From the NCBI GenBank assembly GCA_000993535.1, contig LBWG01000003.1:1-51536 (forward strand): 51,536 nt of DNA, in the 5' to 3' direction. Below, piece by piece: positions 16,432-23,900 of this stretch. Both the position numbers and the translations under genes were made by a program. Under the pieces are notes generated by a model. The model did no database searches and was not told where the DNA came from. It was given only the letters and a program-made list of their open reading frames with translations. This DNA comes from Candidatus Uhrbacteria bacterium GW2011_GWF2_39_13. GTDB taxonomy: Bacteria > Patescibacteriota > Patescibacteriia > UBA9934 > GWF2-40-263. Each line of letters opens with the position of its first letter. Position 1 is the first letter of the stretch.

Positions 16432-16785
16432 ATGGCTTATATCCTTTTTCGATGGATCATTAATGCCGTGGCGCTCCTCTTGGTAGCTAATATTGTTCCT
16501 GGTTTCGCCATTGATTCATTTTATAGCGCTCTGATTGCCGCTTTAGTTCTTGGTCTGGTAAACGCTCTTGTTCGTCCTCTCTTTTTGATTCTGACCCTTC
16601 CTGTCACTATTTTGACTCTTGGTCTTTTTACTTTCGTGATTAACGCTTTCATGATTTGGTTAGTCTCCACCGTTGTCAAAGGTTTCACGATCGATGGATT
16701 TGTTCCGGCGTTGTTAGCGGCGTTGTTGCTCTGGGTTTGTTCTCTTCTTACCAATTGGCTTATTAAACAATCTAAAGAAAGTTAG
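16432..16785 (+). CDS. Four-TM membrane protein of the phage holin superfamily IV / YvlD type
   Basis: 117 residues with four TM segments and the typical N-terminus LFRWIINAVALLLVANIVPGF. Then come ALVLGLVNALVRPLFLILTLPVTILTLGLFTFVINA (with the NALVRPL signature), VSTVVKGFTIDGF and a last helix. This matches the widespread DUF360/YvlD group, whose physiological role is unclear; despite the name, no phage context is present here. It is followed by a strong terminator, so it probably closes the xse transcript. Confidence 0.88.
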   Translation: MAYILFRWIINAVALLLVANIVPGFAIDSFYSALIAALVLGLVNALVRPLFLILTLPVTILTLGLFTFVINAFMIWLVSTVVKGFTIDGFVPALLAALLLWVCSLLTNWLIKQSKES

Positions 16786-16789
16786 CATC

Positions 16790-16812
16790 GACGCCGGTGG
16801 GCGTCTTTTTTT
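16790..16812 (+). terminator. Rho-independent terminator
   Basis: GACGCC/GGCGTC stem with a short GC-rich loop, followed by TTTTTTT. It separates the xse operon from pyrH, whose ATG is only 6 nt further on. Confidence 0.8.
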
Positions 16813-16817
16813 AAACT

Positions 16818-17528
16818 ATGTCCCATCCAAACTCTCTCAAGCCTTCTACTCTGGTTATTTCTGTTGGCGGATCGCTGGTTGTTCCAAATGGTGGTATTGA
16901 TCATGTCTTTTTGAAAGATTTTAAACACATGGTGACAAAACATGTGAAAAAAGGTTGGAGATTTGTGATTGTAGTTGGAGGCGGGGGTACGGCTCGGGCG
17001 TATCAAGAAGCGTCTAGAAAAGTAGGGAAATTAACACGTGATGATCTTGATTGGCTTGGGATTCACTCTACACGTCTTAATGGTCATTTGGTGCGCACGA
17101 TTCTTCGTGACTTGGCTCATCCTGTGATGATTAAGGATCCCACGAGTAAGTTTAAACACTGGGAAAAACCGATTCTTGTGGCAGCAGGCTGGAAACCAGG
17201 ATGGTCTACCGATTATGTGGCGACATACTTGGCAAAACGATTAAAGAGTCCGTTGGTTGTGAATCTTTCTAATATTGATTATGTGTATGATAAAGATCCC
17301 CGCAAGCATGAAGACGCCGAAGTGATTTGTCATATTTCCTGGGAGGAGTTTCGCAAGATGGTCGGTAATGAATGGGATCCTGGCATGAACGTTCCATATG
17401 ATCCTGTTGCCTCACGTTTGGCTCATCATTCAGGGATTAATGTGGCTATTTTAAACGGAAAAAATATGAAGAATCTCGATAGCCTCCTCAAAGGAGACCG
17501 GTTTATTGGGACGATGATTGGAAATTAA
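16818..17528 (+). CDS. pyrH: UMP kinase, archaeal-type, amino acid kinase family
   Basis: 236 residues. Seen: LVISVGGSLVVPNGGID (first phosphate loop), FVIVVGGGGTARAYQEA (GGGG loop), GIHSTRLNGHLVRTIL, AAGWKPGWSTDYVATYLAK and VVNLSNIDYVYDKDPRKHEDA (the uridylate kinase signature). The STRLN and GWKPGWSTD segments are closer to archaeal UMP kinases than to the hexameric bacterial PyrH, as often noted for reduced genomes. It phosphorylates UMP to UDP in pyrimidine synthesis. The start immediately follows the upstream terminator. Confidence 0.9.
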   Translation: MSHPNSLKPSTLVISVGGSLVVPNGGIDHVFLKDFKHMVTKHVKKGWRFVIVVGGGGTARAYQEASRKVGKLTRDDLDWLGIHSTRLNGHLVRTILRDLAHPVMIKDPTSKFKHWEKPILVAAGWKPGWSTDYVATYLAKRLKSPLVVNLSNIDYVYDKDPRKHEDAEVICHISWEEFRKMVGNEWDPGMNVPYDPVASRLAHHSGINVAILNGKNMKNLDSLLKGDRFIGTMIGN

Positions 17529-17566
17529 AAAAGAGCGTGTAAACAACAACATTGCAGTATAAATTT

Positions 17567-17782
17567 ATGGAATTTTTACGGAGAGATTTTAATTCTGAAC
17601 ATGAGTTTCTGTCTCGTTTGGAAAGTGATCAGACTAATATAGAACACAGATCGTTTGAAATGAAAGATGCAAATGGCGAAGTTCGTTTGCGTTCACAGGT
17701 TGAAACGAAAGAAGTAAATGGAGAGCAACATATTATTACCTTGCGTTTAGAGTCAAAAGACGGTTCAGAAGAAAATTTTTGA
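17567..17782 (+). CDS. Small acidic hypothetical protein
   Basis: 71 residues from ATG 17567; the tracked TTG 17552 overlaps the TATAAA box at 17558-17563. It is a charged, soluble protein: MEFLRRDFNSEHEFLSRLESD, then beta-like VRLRSQVETKEVNGEQHIITLRLESKDG. No family is recognised. It lies between pyrH and another small soluble orphan on the same strand. Confidence 0.55.
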   Translation: MEFLRRDFNSEHEFLSRLESDQTNIEHRSFEMKDANGEVRLRSQVETKEVNGEQHIITLRLESKDGSEENF

Positions 17783-17807
17783 ACGGTATAAGAGTTTATG
17801 TTATAGT
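17779..17807 (+). promoter_or_regulatory. Promoter TTGAAC-N17-TATAGT
   Basis: TTGAAC 17779-17784, exactly 17 nt, TATAGT 17802-17807, about 35 nt before ATG 17843. Confidence 0.6.
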
Positions 17808-17842
17808 ATCTTTCTACGCTTAATTATTTAAGAAGAAAATTT

Positions 17843-18121
17843 ATGTCAGAAGTAAGAGATTCACTTCCACCTGAGGAACAAAAGGAAAGAGAAAGAATAA
17901 CCATCACGGAGGCACAAATTTTTGAAAAAGATGAAACTTTATCAGAATATGACTACTTAGCTGTACGGGCGGATGGTTCCGTTTTTGAAGAAGTTGCCGG
18001 TGATTCTAGAGAGACTCATTCGAAGTTTATAGGACAAGCAGATCGAAAACTCGGTTGGTCAGACGAATTTAAAGCAAAGTTGCGTGCACAACAAGAAGCT
18101 CGAGGAGTGAAGTTTGAATAA
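17843..18121 (+). CDS. Small soluble hypothetical protein
   Basis: 92 residues with the charged N-terminus MSEVRDSLPPEEQKERERITI, then ADGSVFEEVAGDSRETHSKF and GWSDEFKAKLRAQQEARG. No membrane segment and no recognised domain. It has its own promoter (17779-17807) and a terminator just after the stop, so it is monocistronic. Confidence 0.6.
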   Translation: MSEVRDSLPPEEQKERERITITEAQIFEKDETLSEYDYLAVRADGSVFEEVAGDSRETHSKFIGQADRKLGWSDEFKAKLRAQQEARGVKFE

Positions 18122-18135
18122 TTTTTTTCAACCAA

Positions 18136-18168
18136 AAATTCTCTGATCACAGAGGATTTTTTATTTTT
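18136..18168 (+). terminator. Rho-independent terminator before the rplJ promoter
   Basis: ATTCTCTG and CAGAGGAT pair around ATCA (one G-U pair), followed by TTTTTTATTTTTTTT. Confidence 0.8.
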
Positions 18169-18172
18169 TTTC

Positions 18173-18201
18173 TTGACACAAACTCTTTCTTTTTCTATAC
18201 T
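18173..18201 (+). promoter_or_regulatory. rplJ promoter TTGACA-N17-TATACT
   Basis: A consensus -35 at 18173-18178, 17 nt, and TATACT at 18196-18201. This is the best core-gene promoter in the window, consistent with high ribosomal-protein expression. It feeds the L10 leader. Confidence 0.85.
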
Positions 18202-18220
18202 TTTCCTCGAACTGAAGATT

Positions 18221-18312
18221 TACCGTAGACCACAGGCGACTCTGTTGAAGAGTAGAAGTCCCGTGCAGGTGAGCATCTTTCCTTTTTAGAAGGGAAAACA
18301 AGTGTTCTACGG
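18221..18312 (+). ncRNA. Ribosomal protein L10 leader RNA
   Basis: The 5' region of the rplJ-rplL transcript. CCGTAGA (18223-18229) pairs with TCTACGG (18306-18312), closing a domain that contains ACAGGCGACTC and GTCCCGTGCAGGTGAGCATC, the latter resembling the conserved CAGGUGA-type L10/L12 binding core of the L10 leader family. Binding of the L10(L12) complex would cause autogenous repression. Position and structure agree; a covariance-model search was not possible. Confidence 0.75.
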
Positions 18313-18338
18313 CGTAAAATCCGTAGTTTATTTATTTT
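18307..18338 (+). terminator. Attenuator hairpin competing with the L10 leader closing stem
   Basis: CTACGG (18307-18312) can pair either with the 5' strand of the L10 leader or with CCGTAG (18321-18326), which is followed by TTTATTTATTTTT. Mutually exclusive pairing with a T-rich tail is the expected layout for termination control by L10 binding. Confidence 0.6.
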
Positions 18339-18352
18339 TAAAGGTCGAACAA

Positions 18353-18480
18353 AGATCTTTCAAAAAATCATGATCTTACGGTTTACGGGCGCCCGTCGAT
18401 CCCACTCTCCCTATTCTAAATAGGGTTCGCGGGACTCGACAGCCCGTGCGCCGTAATCTCATTGATTTTTTGAAAGATCT
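18353..18480 (+). repeat. Structured element E1, copy in front of rplJ
   Basis: A 128-nt near-complete dyad. The outer stem AGATCTTTCAAAAAATCA pairs perfectly with its complement (18 bp). An internal loop TGATC/TCTCAT follows, then stem TTACGG/CCGTAA, stem ACGGGC/GCCCGT, stem GTCGA/TCGAC, stem TCCCAC/GCGGGA (one mismatch) and an apical hairpin CCCTATT-CTA-AATAGGG. GCCCGT occurs twice, so ACGGGC has two possible partners. It ends 11 nt before the rplJ ATG and leaves no room for an ordinary ribosome-binding site. See E2 and E3 for the homologous copies. Confidence 0.85.
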
Positions 18481-18491
18481 CGATATTCATT

Positions 18492-19016
18492 ATGCCAAAA
18501 ACACGTGCACAAAAATCTGAAATTATTGATGAGCTTGCTGACAAACTTGCTCACATTAAATCCGCGGTATTTACCAAAGTGTCTGGCTACACCATGGAAG
18601 ACGCAAATAGCCTTCGAGAAAAAGGACGTGCTGTAGGAGTCGAGGTTATTGTGGCTAAAAAGACTCTTCTTGTCCGAGCTCTGGAGAATAATGGTTTCAA
18701 GATCGATCGAAAGGATCTCGAGGGCAGTATTCTTACCACGTTTGGATTCAACGATGAGGTGGCGGCTGCCAAACTCATTGCTGATTTTGCCAAAGAGCGT
18801 GAGCAGATGGTTATTGTCGGAGGAATTCTTGAGGGGGCGTTTGTCGGATCTTCTGCCATAAAACAATTAGCCACACTTCCAAGCAAAGAACAATTGCTCG
18901 CGCAACTGGTGCGAACCATCAATGGACCTTTGTCTGGATTCGTCCAAGTCCTTGCAGGTAATCTACGCAATTTCGTTTCTGTCCTTAATGCGATTAAAGA
19001 CACAAAAGGAGTTTAA
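18492..19016 (+). CDS. rplJ: 50S ribosomal protein L10
   Basis: 174 residues. N-terminal MPKTRAQKSEIIDELADKLAHIKSAVFTKVSGYTMEDANSLREK and AKKTLLVRALENN, then a C-terminal helix (LAQLVRTINGPLSGFVQVLAGNLRNFVSVLNAIK) that carries L7/L12 dimers in the ribosomal stalk. It is followed by rplL as expected. Expression is controlled from the L10 leader; element E1 is inserted between leader and ATG. Confidence 0.96.
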   Translation: MPKTRAQKSEIIDELADKLAHIKSAVFTKVSGYTMEDANSLREKGRAVGVEVIVAKKTLLVRALENNGFKIDRKDLEGSILTTFGFNDEVAAAKLIADFAKEREQMVIVGGILEGAFVGSSAIKQLATLPSKEQLLAQLVRTINGPLSGFVQVLAGNLRNFVSVLNAIKDTKGV

Positions 19017-19043
19017 TTTATTCATTTCAATTTAAAAAAGAAT

Positions 19044-19457
19044 ATGTCAGAAGAAACAACCACCAAAGAGGCCGTTGTCGTTCCAGAAAAGTTTAAGAGT
19101 TTAGTAGAGACCATTGAAAAAATGTCTGTATTGGACCTTGCAGATCTTGTAAAGGTTCTCGAAGATAAGTTCGGAGTAAGCGCTGCTGCTCCTGCCATGA
19201 TGATGGCTATGGGTCCTGCTGCCGGCGCCGCCGTTGTTGAAGAACAAACAGAATTTACGGTTGAAATTACCAGTTCTGGAGCCAACAAAATCAATGTGAT
19301 CAAAGCGGTTCGCGCGATCACAGCCCTTGGACTTAAAGAAGCAAAGGATCTTGTCGATGCCGCCCCTTCTGTTGTAAAAGAAGGTCTTTCAAAGGAACAG
19401 GCTGCAGAAATGAAGAAACAGCTTGAAGATGCTGGTGCAACGGTTACTCTCAAGTAA
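19044..19457 (+). CDS. rplL: 50S ribosomal protein L7/L12
   Basis: 137 residues. N-terminal dimerisation domain [29 protein letters not shown], an Ala/Met/Gly hinge, and the C-terminal domain [45 protein letters not shown], which recruits translation factors. The N-terminal extension and 137 residues are slightly longer than the usual 120-130. A terminator follows. Confidence 0.97.
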   Translation: MSEETTTKEAVVVPEKFKSLVETIEKMSVLDLADLVKVLEDKFGVSAAAPAMMMAMGPAAGAAVVEEQTEFTVEITSSGANKINVIKAVRAITALGLKEAKDLVDAAPSVVKEGLSKEQAAEMKKQLEDAGATVTLK

Positions 19458-19466
19458 ATCAGAAAA

Positions 19467-19503
19467 TAAAAAATCCCAGAGTTTTCACTCCGGGATTTTT
19501 TAT
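19467..19503. terminator. Bidirectional terminator between rplL and the minus-strand gene
   Basis: AAAAATCCC and GGGATTTTT form a 9-bp stem with A/T runs on both sides, so it can stop transcription from either direction. Confidence 0.85.
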
Positions 19504-19892
19504 TTTATACGATTGAGTTGAACGCCTTCTAAAAAGAGGATGTCAGGATTATCTGTTGTCCTGATGACCATGACGTACGTCTTTTGATTGTTATCAAATG
19601 TTTTTTCTACCTCGATGGAGCCATCCAAGTAGCGTTGAGTTATTCGATAGGTTCCTTCTTCTTTATAGTCTGTTCCCGTTTTAAGATTATAGGAACCGTT
19701 AGAAAATTCATACTCCATAAACCATTCAAAACCATCTGCACTGGTTCCTCCTGCGTGCCAACGACCTGTCAGCTCATCTTCTACGACAAGAGTAATCGTT
19801 CCTTTTTCAGAATGAATTTTTGGCCACAAGAACAATCCTCCCACGACGAGAATAGTTACAACAAAAACAAGGATGTGATGGTGTCGTTTCAT
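19500..19892 (-). CDS. Small anchored extracytoplasmic protein
   Basis: 130 residues with an N-terminal anchor or signal (ILVFVVTILVVGGLFLWP, about 7-24) and a beta-rich domain. LTGRWHAGGTSADGFEWFMEYEFSNGSYNLKTGTDYKEEGTYRI has a lipocalin-like look, common in small extracytoplasmic proteins. ATG 19892 overlaps the stop of the 740-residue phosphatase-propeller gene by 4 nt, so it is translationally coupled to that gene and may be its partner. Confidence 0.65.
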   Translation of the reverse strand: MKRHHHILVFVVTILVVGGLFLWPKIHSEKGTITLVVEDELTGRWHAGGTSADGFEWFMEYEFSNGSYNLKTGTDYKEEGTYRITQRYLDGSIEVEKTFDNNQKTYVMVIRTTDNPDILFLEGVQLNRIK

Positions 19893-22111
19893 AATGATTT
19901 GATATGGCTGGCAGCAATGGAATAAAGTTTTGACCCCGCAAGAAGATAGATGGTATAGCCCGCTTCATCAGCAGTGAAATCAGTGAGTCCGATAAAGGCG
20001 TCTGAACGGTATTGAACGACAAACAGTCCTGTTTGTTTATCAAAAACAATAACGCGTTGTGTAGAGGGTTCTAGAATATAGATAAACGGACTCTGAGCAC
20101 TTGTCCAAATTTTTGTTGCAGAACTGATTCTTGGATCTACCGTTCCCGTTTTCCATTCTTCTTCATTTCCATTTGAAAATTTAACCACAGATCCATCTTT
20201 TATAAGAACGAAAATATTTCCGTCGATGGTCAGAGAAACAGCTTGTTCCAATGAAGAGATTTTTGATTTAATCCAAGAAGATTCATCGGTAAAAGAAGAT
20301 CCACTGTGATTAAAACGAATAATTTGACCTTCTATTTCTGATAGATCTGGTTTCAAAAGATAGAGTCTATTTGCGTAGGCTTCCAGATCGACCCATTGGT
20401 CATCCGCGATAGGAAGGGAGCTTACTTCTTTTTTTTCTAGAGAGATTCCATAGACGGATCCGTTTTCACTCAAGACAGAGAACTGACCGTTTTCTTCGTT
20501 TGTTGTGGCTATAGAGGATGACAATCCTTCTGTTGATGTCACAGCAACATCAAATCGTTTTTGAGAAGAATTATAGGTATACACGCGACCATCTGAAGCA
20601 ATGACAGAAATAATTCCAGCATCAAATACAAGATTATTACCGAAAACCCCATCTGCGACGTTTTCTAGATCAGCGAGTAAGGGAGGATTGGGAACTGTAA
20701 TTAAATGACGAATCTCATTGAGCGCGGTCTGAAGATTCTGATTTAATTCTTGATTTTTTTCTTCTCTTGCAGGGGTATTTACAGGGAGAATTTCAATCAA
20801 TGTTTGAGCGTTAACATAAAGGCTGCGTGCTTGATTCTCGTCTTTATAAATGACTGCACCCGCTGCACGTTCCATAATATCTTCAATTTGGGCGAGTTTT
20901 TCTTGATAAGCGGTTTCTTCTTGTGAACGAGCTTGTGACTTTGCCATTGTGGAGATTCCTAGGATGAGAATGAGAATACCAATCACCACGCCTCCTGTGA
21001 GATATTTTGTCGATTGAGGTAGATTGCGCATTCGTTCAGATAAAGATCGCAGTTTCCCTCGTAGGTGGACATGTTTTATTTCAACCTTTTTTTTCAACAT
21101 TTCTCGTTCGTCTTTATTTTTTAAGACAAATATTGTACGTGATACATATTTCAAGACGATTTTTAGGAAAAATAAAAGAAGTTTCCATAAACTCCTTCCT
21201 GTTCGTTTGAGAAAATCTTTAAGGGTTCCTTGATTTTGAAGATCTTTTAAAATTCGTGATCGGGAATCTGTTTTAGATTGAATGAAACTAAAAAGTTTTT
21301 TTAACCAATGAAAGATATTAGGACGTTGATCGTCTAAAAGCCATTCAGTTGTTTGTTCCGTGGAGTTCATTTTTTCTACGGAGAGATTTGATTGTGGAAT
21401 GGCCGTTGATGATTTTTGTTCGTTTGTGGGTTGGGAGGTTTCTTCTCCAATTTTGATAATAGTAAGAAGCATTCCATCATTATGTGGAAAATATTGACGA
21501 ATTTTTTCAACAGAACTGATAGGGGGAAGGGTAGAAAGAATTTCGTTGAGTTCATCAACGGGGAGTGTTCGTTGGAGATCTTTATCTGTGATGCAAAAAA
21601 TATCACCTGGATGAAAATCTCCATCCAGAACCACAGCAAATGTTTTTTCCCATGTTGGAAGAGATTGTTCTGTTTGTAAACCGCGAAAAAGATTAAAGAC
21701 TTGGTATCGCTGAGAAGATTTCTTGTGAAGAAAAAGAGCAACGAGTTCTCCTGTCCCAGAGAGATACATTTCTTGGGATGAAGCAATTCCTACAACAGCA
21801 TGAAGTTGTTCTATAGGAATACTCCAATGACCTTCTCGCACGTGTTTCGCTAAGATTTCATTTAATGCACCCAGGAATTGTTCAAAACGATGTTGGGTAT
21901 TTGCTTCCTTTCCAAAAGATTCAGCAAGTCTGTGTATTTGATCTCCCAGAACCTCTAAAAGTAATTCAGAATCTGCATTCTCTTTTTTGGTGTAGGCGAG
22001 AAGGAAGACAAATCCACTCCGTTCCGCAACGGGAAGAAGTAATGAAATTCCCCGGATACGTTCATCTGGGGTTTGGGGATTATAAGACGCGCCTTTGATC
22101 TCACCTGTCAT
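19889..22111 (-). CDS. Putative membrane protein with PP2C-like phosphatase domain and C-terminal beta-propeller
   Basis: 740 residues. The N-terminal 230 residues resemble a PP2C/SpoIIE-like fold (GFVFLLAYTKKENAD, MYLSGTGELVALFLHKK, FCITDKDLQRTL), but I do not see the full set of metal-binding aspartates, so it may be inactive. A basic cytoplasmic linker comes next, then one TM helix near 370 (YLTGGVVIGILILILGISTMA), an extracytoplasmic coiled region (about 385-450) and a repeat region typical of beta-propellers (DGRVYTYNSSQKRFDVA, GNIFVLIKDGSVVKFSNG). An inside-outside architecture suggests signalling or surface sensing. The domain calls are by eye; the small coupled gene downstream may belong to the same complex. 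Confidence 0.65.
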   Translation of the reverse strand: MTGEIKGASYNPQTPDERIRGISLLLPVAERSGFVFLLAYTKKENADSELLLEVLGDQIHRLAESFGKEANTQHRFEQFLGALNEILAKHVREGHWSIPIEQLHAVVGIASSQEMYLSGTGELVALFLHKKSSQRYQVFNLFRGLQTEQSLPTWEKTFAVVLDGDFHPGDIFCITDKDLQRTLPVDELNEILSTLPPISSVEKIRQYFPHNDGMLLTIIKIGEETSQPTNEQKSSTAIPQSNLSVEKMNSTEQTTEWLLDDQRPNIFHWLKKLFSFIQSKTDSRSRILKDLQNQGTLKDFLKRTGRSLWKLLLFFLKIVLKYVSRTIFVLKNKDEREMLKKKVEIKHVHLRGKLRSLSERMRNLPQSTKYLTGGVVIGILILILGISTMAKSQARSQEETAYQEKLAQIEDIMERAAGAVIYKDENQARSLYVNAQTLIEILPVNTPAREEKNQELNQNLQTALNEIRHLITVPNPPLLADLENVADGVFGNNLVFDAGIISVIASDGRVYTYNSSQKRFDVAVTSTEGLSSSIATTNEENGQFSVLSENGSVYGISLEKKEVSSLPIADDQWVDLEAYANRLYLLKPDLSEIEGQIIRFNHSGSSFTDESSWIKSKISSLEQAVSLTIDGNIFVLIKDGSVVKFSNGNEEEWKTGTVDPRISSATKIWTSAQSPFIYILEPSTQRVIVFDKQTGLFVVQYRSDAFIGLTDFTADEAGYTIYLLAGSKLYSIAASHIKSL

Positions 22112-22169
22112 AGAGTTGCCCTCATATGCTCATTTGTGTACATTATACCTATATGTTTGGAGGGTGCAA

Positions 22170-22784
22170 ATGAAGAATATGAACAAAAAACCTTTTAAAC
22201 TCGAACAGATGTTTGGCTCTAAGACACGAGCCAGGCTTATGGCGTTGTTTCTTCAACAACCTCAGGACACTTTTTTTGTTCGAGAACTGACACGTAGAAT
22301 AGATGCACAACTGAATTCTGTCAGGCGTGAGCTTAAAAATTTGGTTCAATTAGGTTTTTTATCTGAAAAACAAGGTTTACAAAAAGAGTCAAACCGACTT
22401 TCAGATAAAAAGAAGTATTATTGTGTGAATCAAGATTTTATTCTTTTTGAAGATCTCCGATCACTTTTTCAAAAAGTTCAAATTCTTCTGAAACAAAATC
22501 TTGTCCAAGATATTCAGGAAAGAGGACATATTGACTACTTTGCGTTTACAGGGAGGTTTGTTGATGCCTCTGATATCGCTACGGATATTTTTATTGTGGG
22601 TTCCATTGCACAGGAAGATTTAGAAAAAATGATCAGTAAATTTGAAGAAGAGATTCCTTATGAAATTAACTACACGTTGATGACGAAAGAGGAGTTTCTG
22701 GATCGCCGTCAGGTTGCCGACCGTTTCCTCCTCTCCATTTTAAATGGGGAGCGAGTGGTGATGATCGACCGTATTCGTTCTTAA
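22170..22784 (+). CDS. HTH transcriptional regulator with a C-terminal nucleotidyltransferase-like domain
   Basis: 204 residues from ATG 22170, which has GGAGGG 7 nt upstream; the tracked start at 22095 is too early. N-terminal winged HTH: MFGSKTRARLMALFLQQ, FFVRELTRRIDAQLNSVRRELKNLVQLGFLSEK. The C-terminal half has YFAFTGRFVDASDIATDIFIVGSIAQEDLEKMI, which resembles the MNT-type nucleotidyltransferase fold found behind ArsR-like HTHs; catalytic GS/DxD residues are not convincing. It is divergent from the 740-residue membrane protein gene and adjacent to tsaB, so it may regulate either side. Confidence 0.75.
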   Translation: MKNMNKKPFKLEQMFGSKTRARLMALFLQQPQDTFFVRELTRRIDAQLNSVRRELKNLVQLGFLSEKQGLQKESNRLSDKKKYYCVNQDFILFEDLRSLFQKVQILLKQNLVQDIQERGHIDYFAFTGRFVDASDIATDIFIVGSIAQEDLEKMISKFEEEIPYEINYTLMTKEEFLDRRQVADRFLLSILNGERVVMIDRIRS

Positions 22785-22787
22785 TCT

Positions 22788-23192
22788 ATGTTTCTTGTTA
22801 TTTGCGCTCAGGATATTCAGGCTATTTCTTTTGGGATCCTTCAGGAAGGTCATCTTGTAAAACAGAAACGGTTTGATGCTTTGCCTGAGAAGTACCTTCA
22901 TTCATTAGATGAAACATTGAAAGAATGGGGAGTGATAGATAAGCAAGAATTTGAAGGGGTGATCGTTGTAACAGGTCCTGGTTCTTTTACAGCTAGTCGA
23001 GTCAGTACCACGATTGCTAACGGTTTTGCTTTTACGAGATCTATTCCAGTCATCGGTCTTTCCAATCCAAATCATCTAGATTTAGAATCACTGTTGTCTT
23101 TAAATGATGAGGTGAATACGGGTGTTCATTTTGTTATCCCGACGTATAATCGTCCACCAAGTATTACTGTAGCAAACCATGAGAATTTTTAA
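22788..23192 (+). CDS. tsaB: TsaB-like protein, short form (tRNA t6A modification)
   Basis: 134 residues. The ASKHA-fold N-terminal half is present: GVIVVTGPGSFTASRVSTTIANGFAFTRSIPVIGLSNPNHLDL, the region that in TsaB contacts TsaD in threonylcarbamoyl-adenosine formation. Normal TsaB has about 220-230 residues, so the C-terminal lobe is absent. The stop is followed by a gap and then an unrelated gene, so this looks like a natural short form rather than a local frameshift. A role in t6A synthesis needs TsaD, TsaC and TsaE from elsewhere in the genome. Confidence 0.75.
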   Translation: MFLVICAQDIQAISFGILQEGHLVKQKRFDALPEKYLHSLDETLKEWGVIDKQEFEGVIVVTGPGSFTASRVSTTIANGFAFTRSIPVIGLSNPNHLDLESLLSLNDEVNTGVHFVIPTYNRPPSITVANHENF

Positions 23193-23219
23193 TCCCTTTA
23201 TTTTTTTAAGTTATTTTTT

Positions 23220-23900
23220 ATGTCTTTTACCCAACAAATTTTTCAAGGACCTCTCTTAGAGCTTTGGGAGACGATTGTAGCTTATTTGCCAAATCTTATC
23301 GGTGCTCTTTTTGTTTTTTGTATTGGTGTCACCATCGCATTGGTGTTATGTCGTGTTGTTGTGAAGATCATCGCCCTCTTGCGTGTTGACGAGCTTTCAA
23401 AACGTCTTGAGATTACCAGTCAATTTCAACGATTTGGTTTGCGTTTGCATATAGGAGAATTATTGGGTTGGATTGTAAAATGGTTTTTTATTATTATTGC
23501 TCTTATTGCTGCCACAGACATTCTTGGATGGGATCAAGTGACGAATTATTTGCAAAGAGTCGTGTTATTTATTCCAAACGTTATTATTGCCGTGATTATT
23601 CTATTAGCTGGTATCCTGTTAGGGAATTTTGTTCAACGTGTGGTGAAAACAGCCGTAGAAGCAGCACATCTTGCCTCTGCAGATCTTCTTTCTGGAATGG
23701 CAAAATGGGCTATCCTCGTTTTTAGTTTCATGGCGGCACTTGTCCAACTTCAGATTGCTCCAGAGCTTATACGCGTATTATTTACGGGTCTCATTGCCAT
23801 GATCTCTATTGCTGGAGGTTTAGCCTTTGGTCTTGGTGGTAAAGAACACGCTCATCGGTTTTTGGATCGACTTAAAAACGATATTTCTTCAGATCAATAA
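23220..23900 (+). CDS. Small mechanosensitive-channel-like protein (conserved TM helix family)
   Basis: 226 residues with about five TM helices: LPNLIGALFVFCIGVTIALVLCRVVVKIIALL, WIVKWFFIIIALIAATDILGW, VVLFIPNVIIAVIILLAGILLGNFVQRVVKT, MAKWAILVFSFMAALVQL and LIAMISIAGGLAFGLGGKEHAHRFLD. The repeated PN-x-I-G/A pattern and final GLGGKEHA are typical of MscS-related proteins with the conserved TM helix (PF05552-type). It lacks the MscS beta domain. The GT2 gene starts immediately after its stop (0-nt spacing), so it heads the envelope operon. Confidence 0.8.
   Translation: MSFTQQIFQGPLLELWETIVAYLPNLIGALFVFCIGVTIALVLCRVVVKIIALLRVDELSKRLEITSQFQRFGLRLHIGELLGWIVKWFFIIIALIAATDILGWDQVTNYLQRVVLFIPNVIIAVIILLAGILLGNFVQRVVKTAVEAAHLASADLLSGMAKWAILVFSFMAALVQLQIAPELIRVLFTGLIAMISIAGGLAFGLGGKEHAHRFLDRLKNDISSDQ

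Noticed and set aside
16432-16785. Phage holin indicating a prophage
   Set aside because: The family name is misleading; no phage structural or lysis genes are nearby and the protein is widespread in bacterial chromosomes.
18353-18480. E1 as a simple Rho-independent terminator
   Set aside because: The hairpin is far longer than a terminator, has no T run after it, is followed directly by rplJ, and has two homologous copies with conserved loop sequence.
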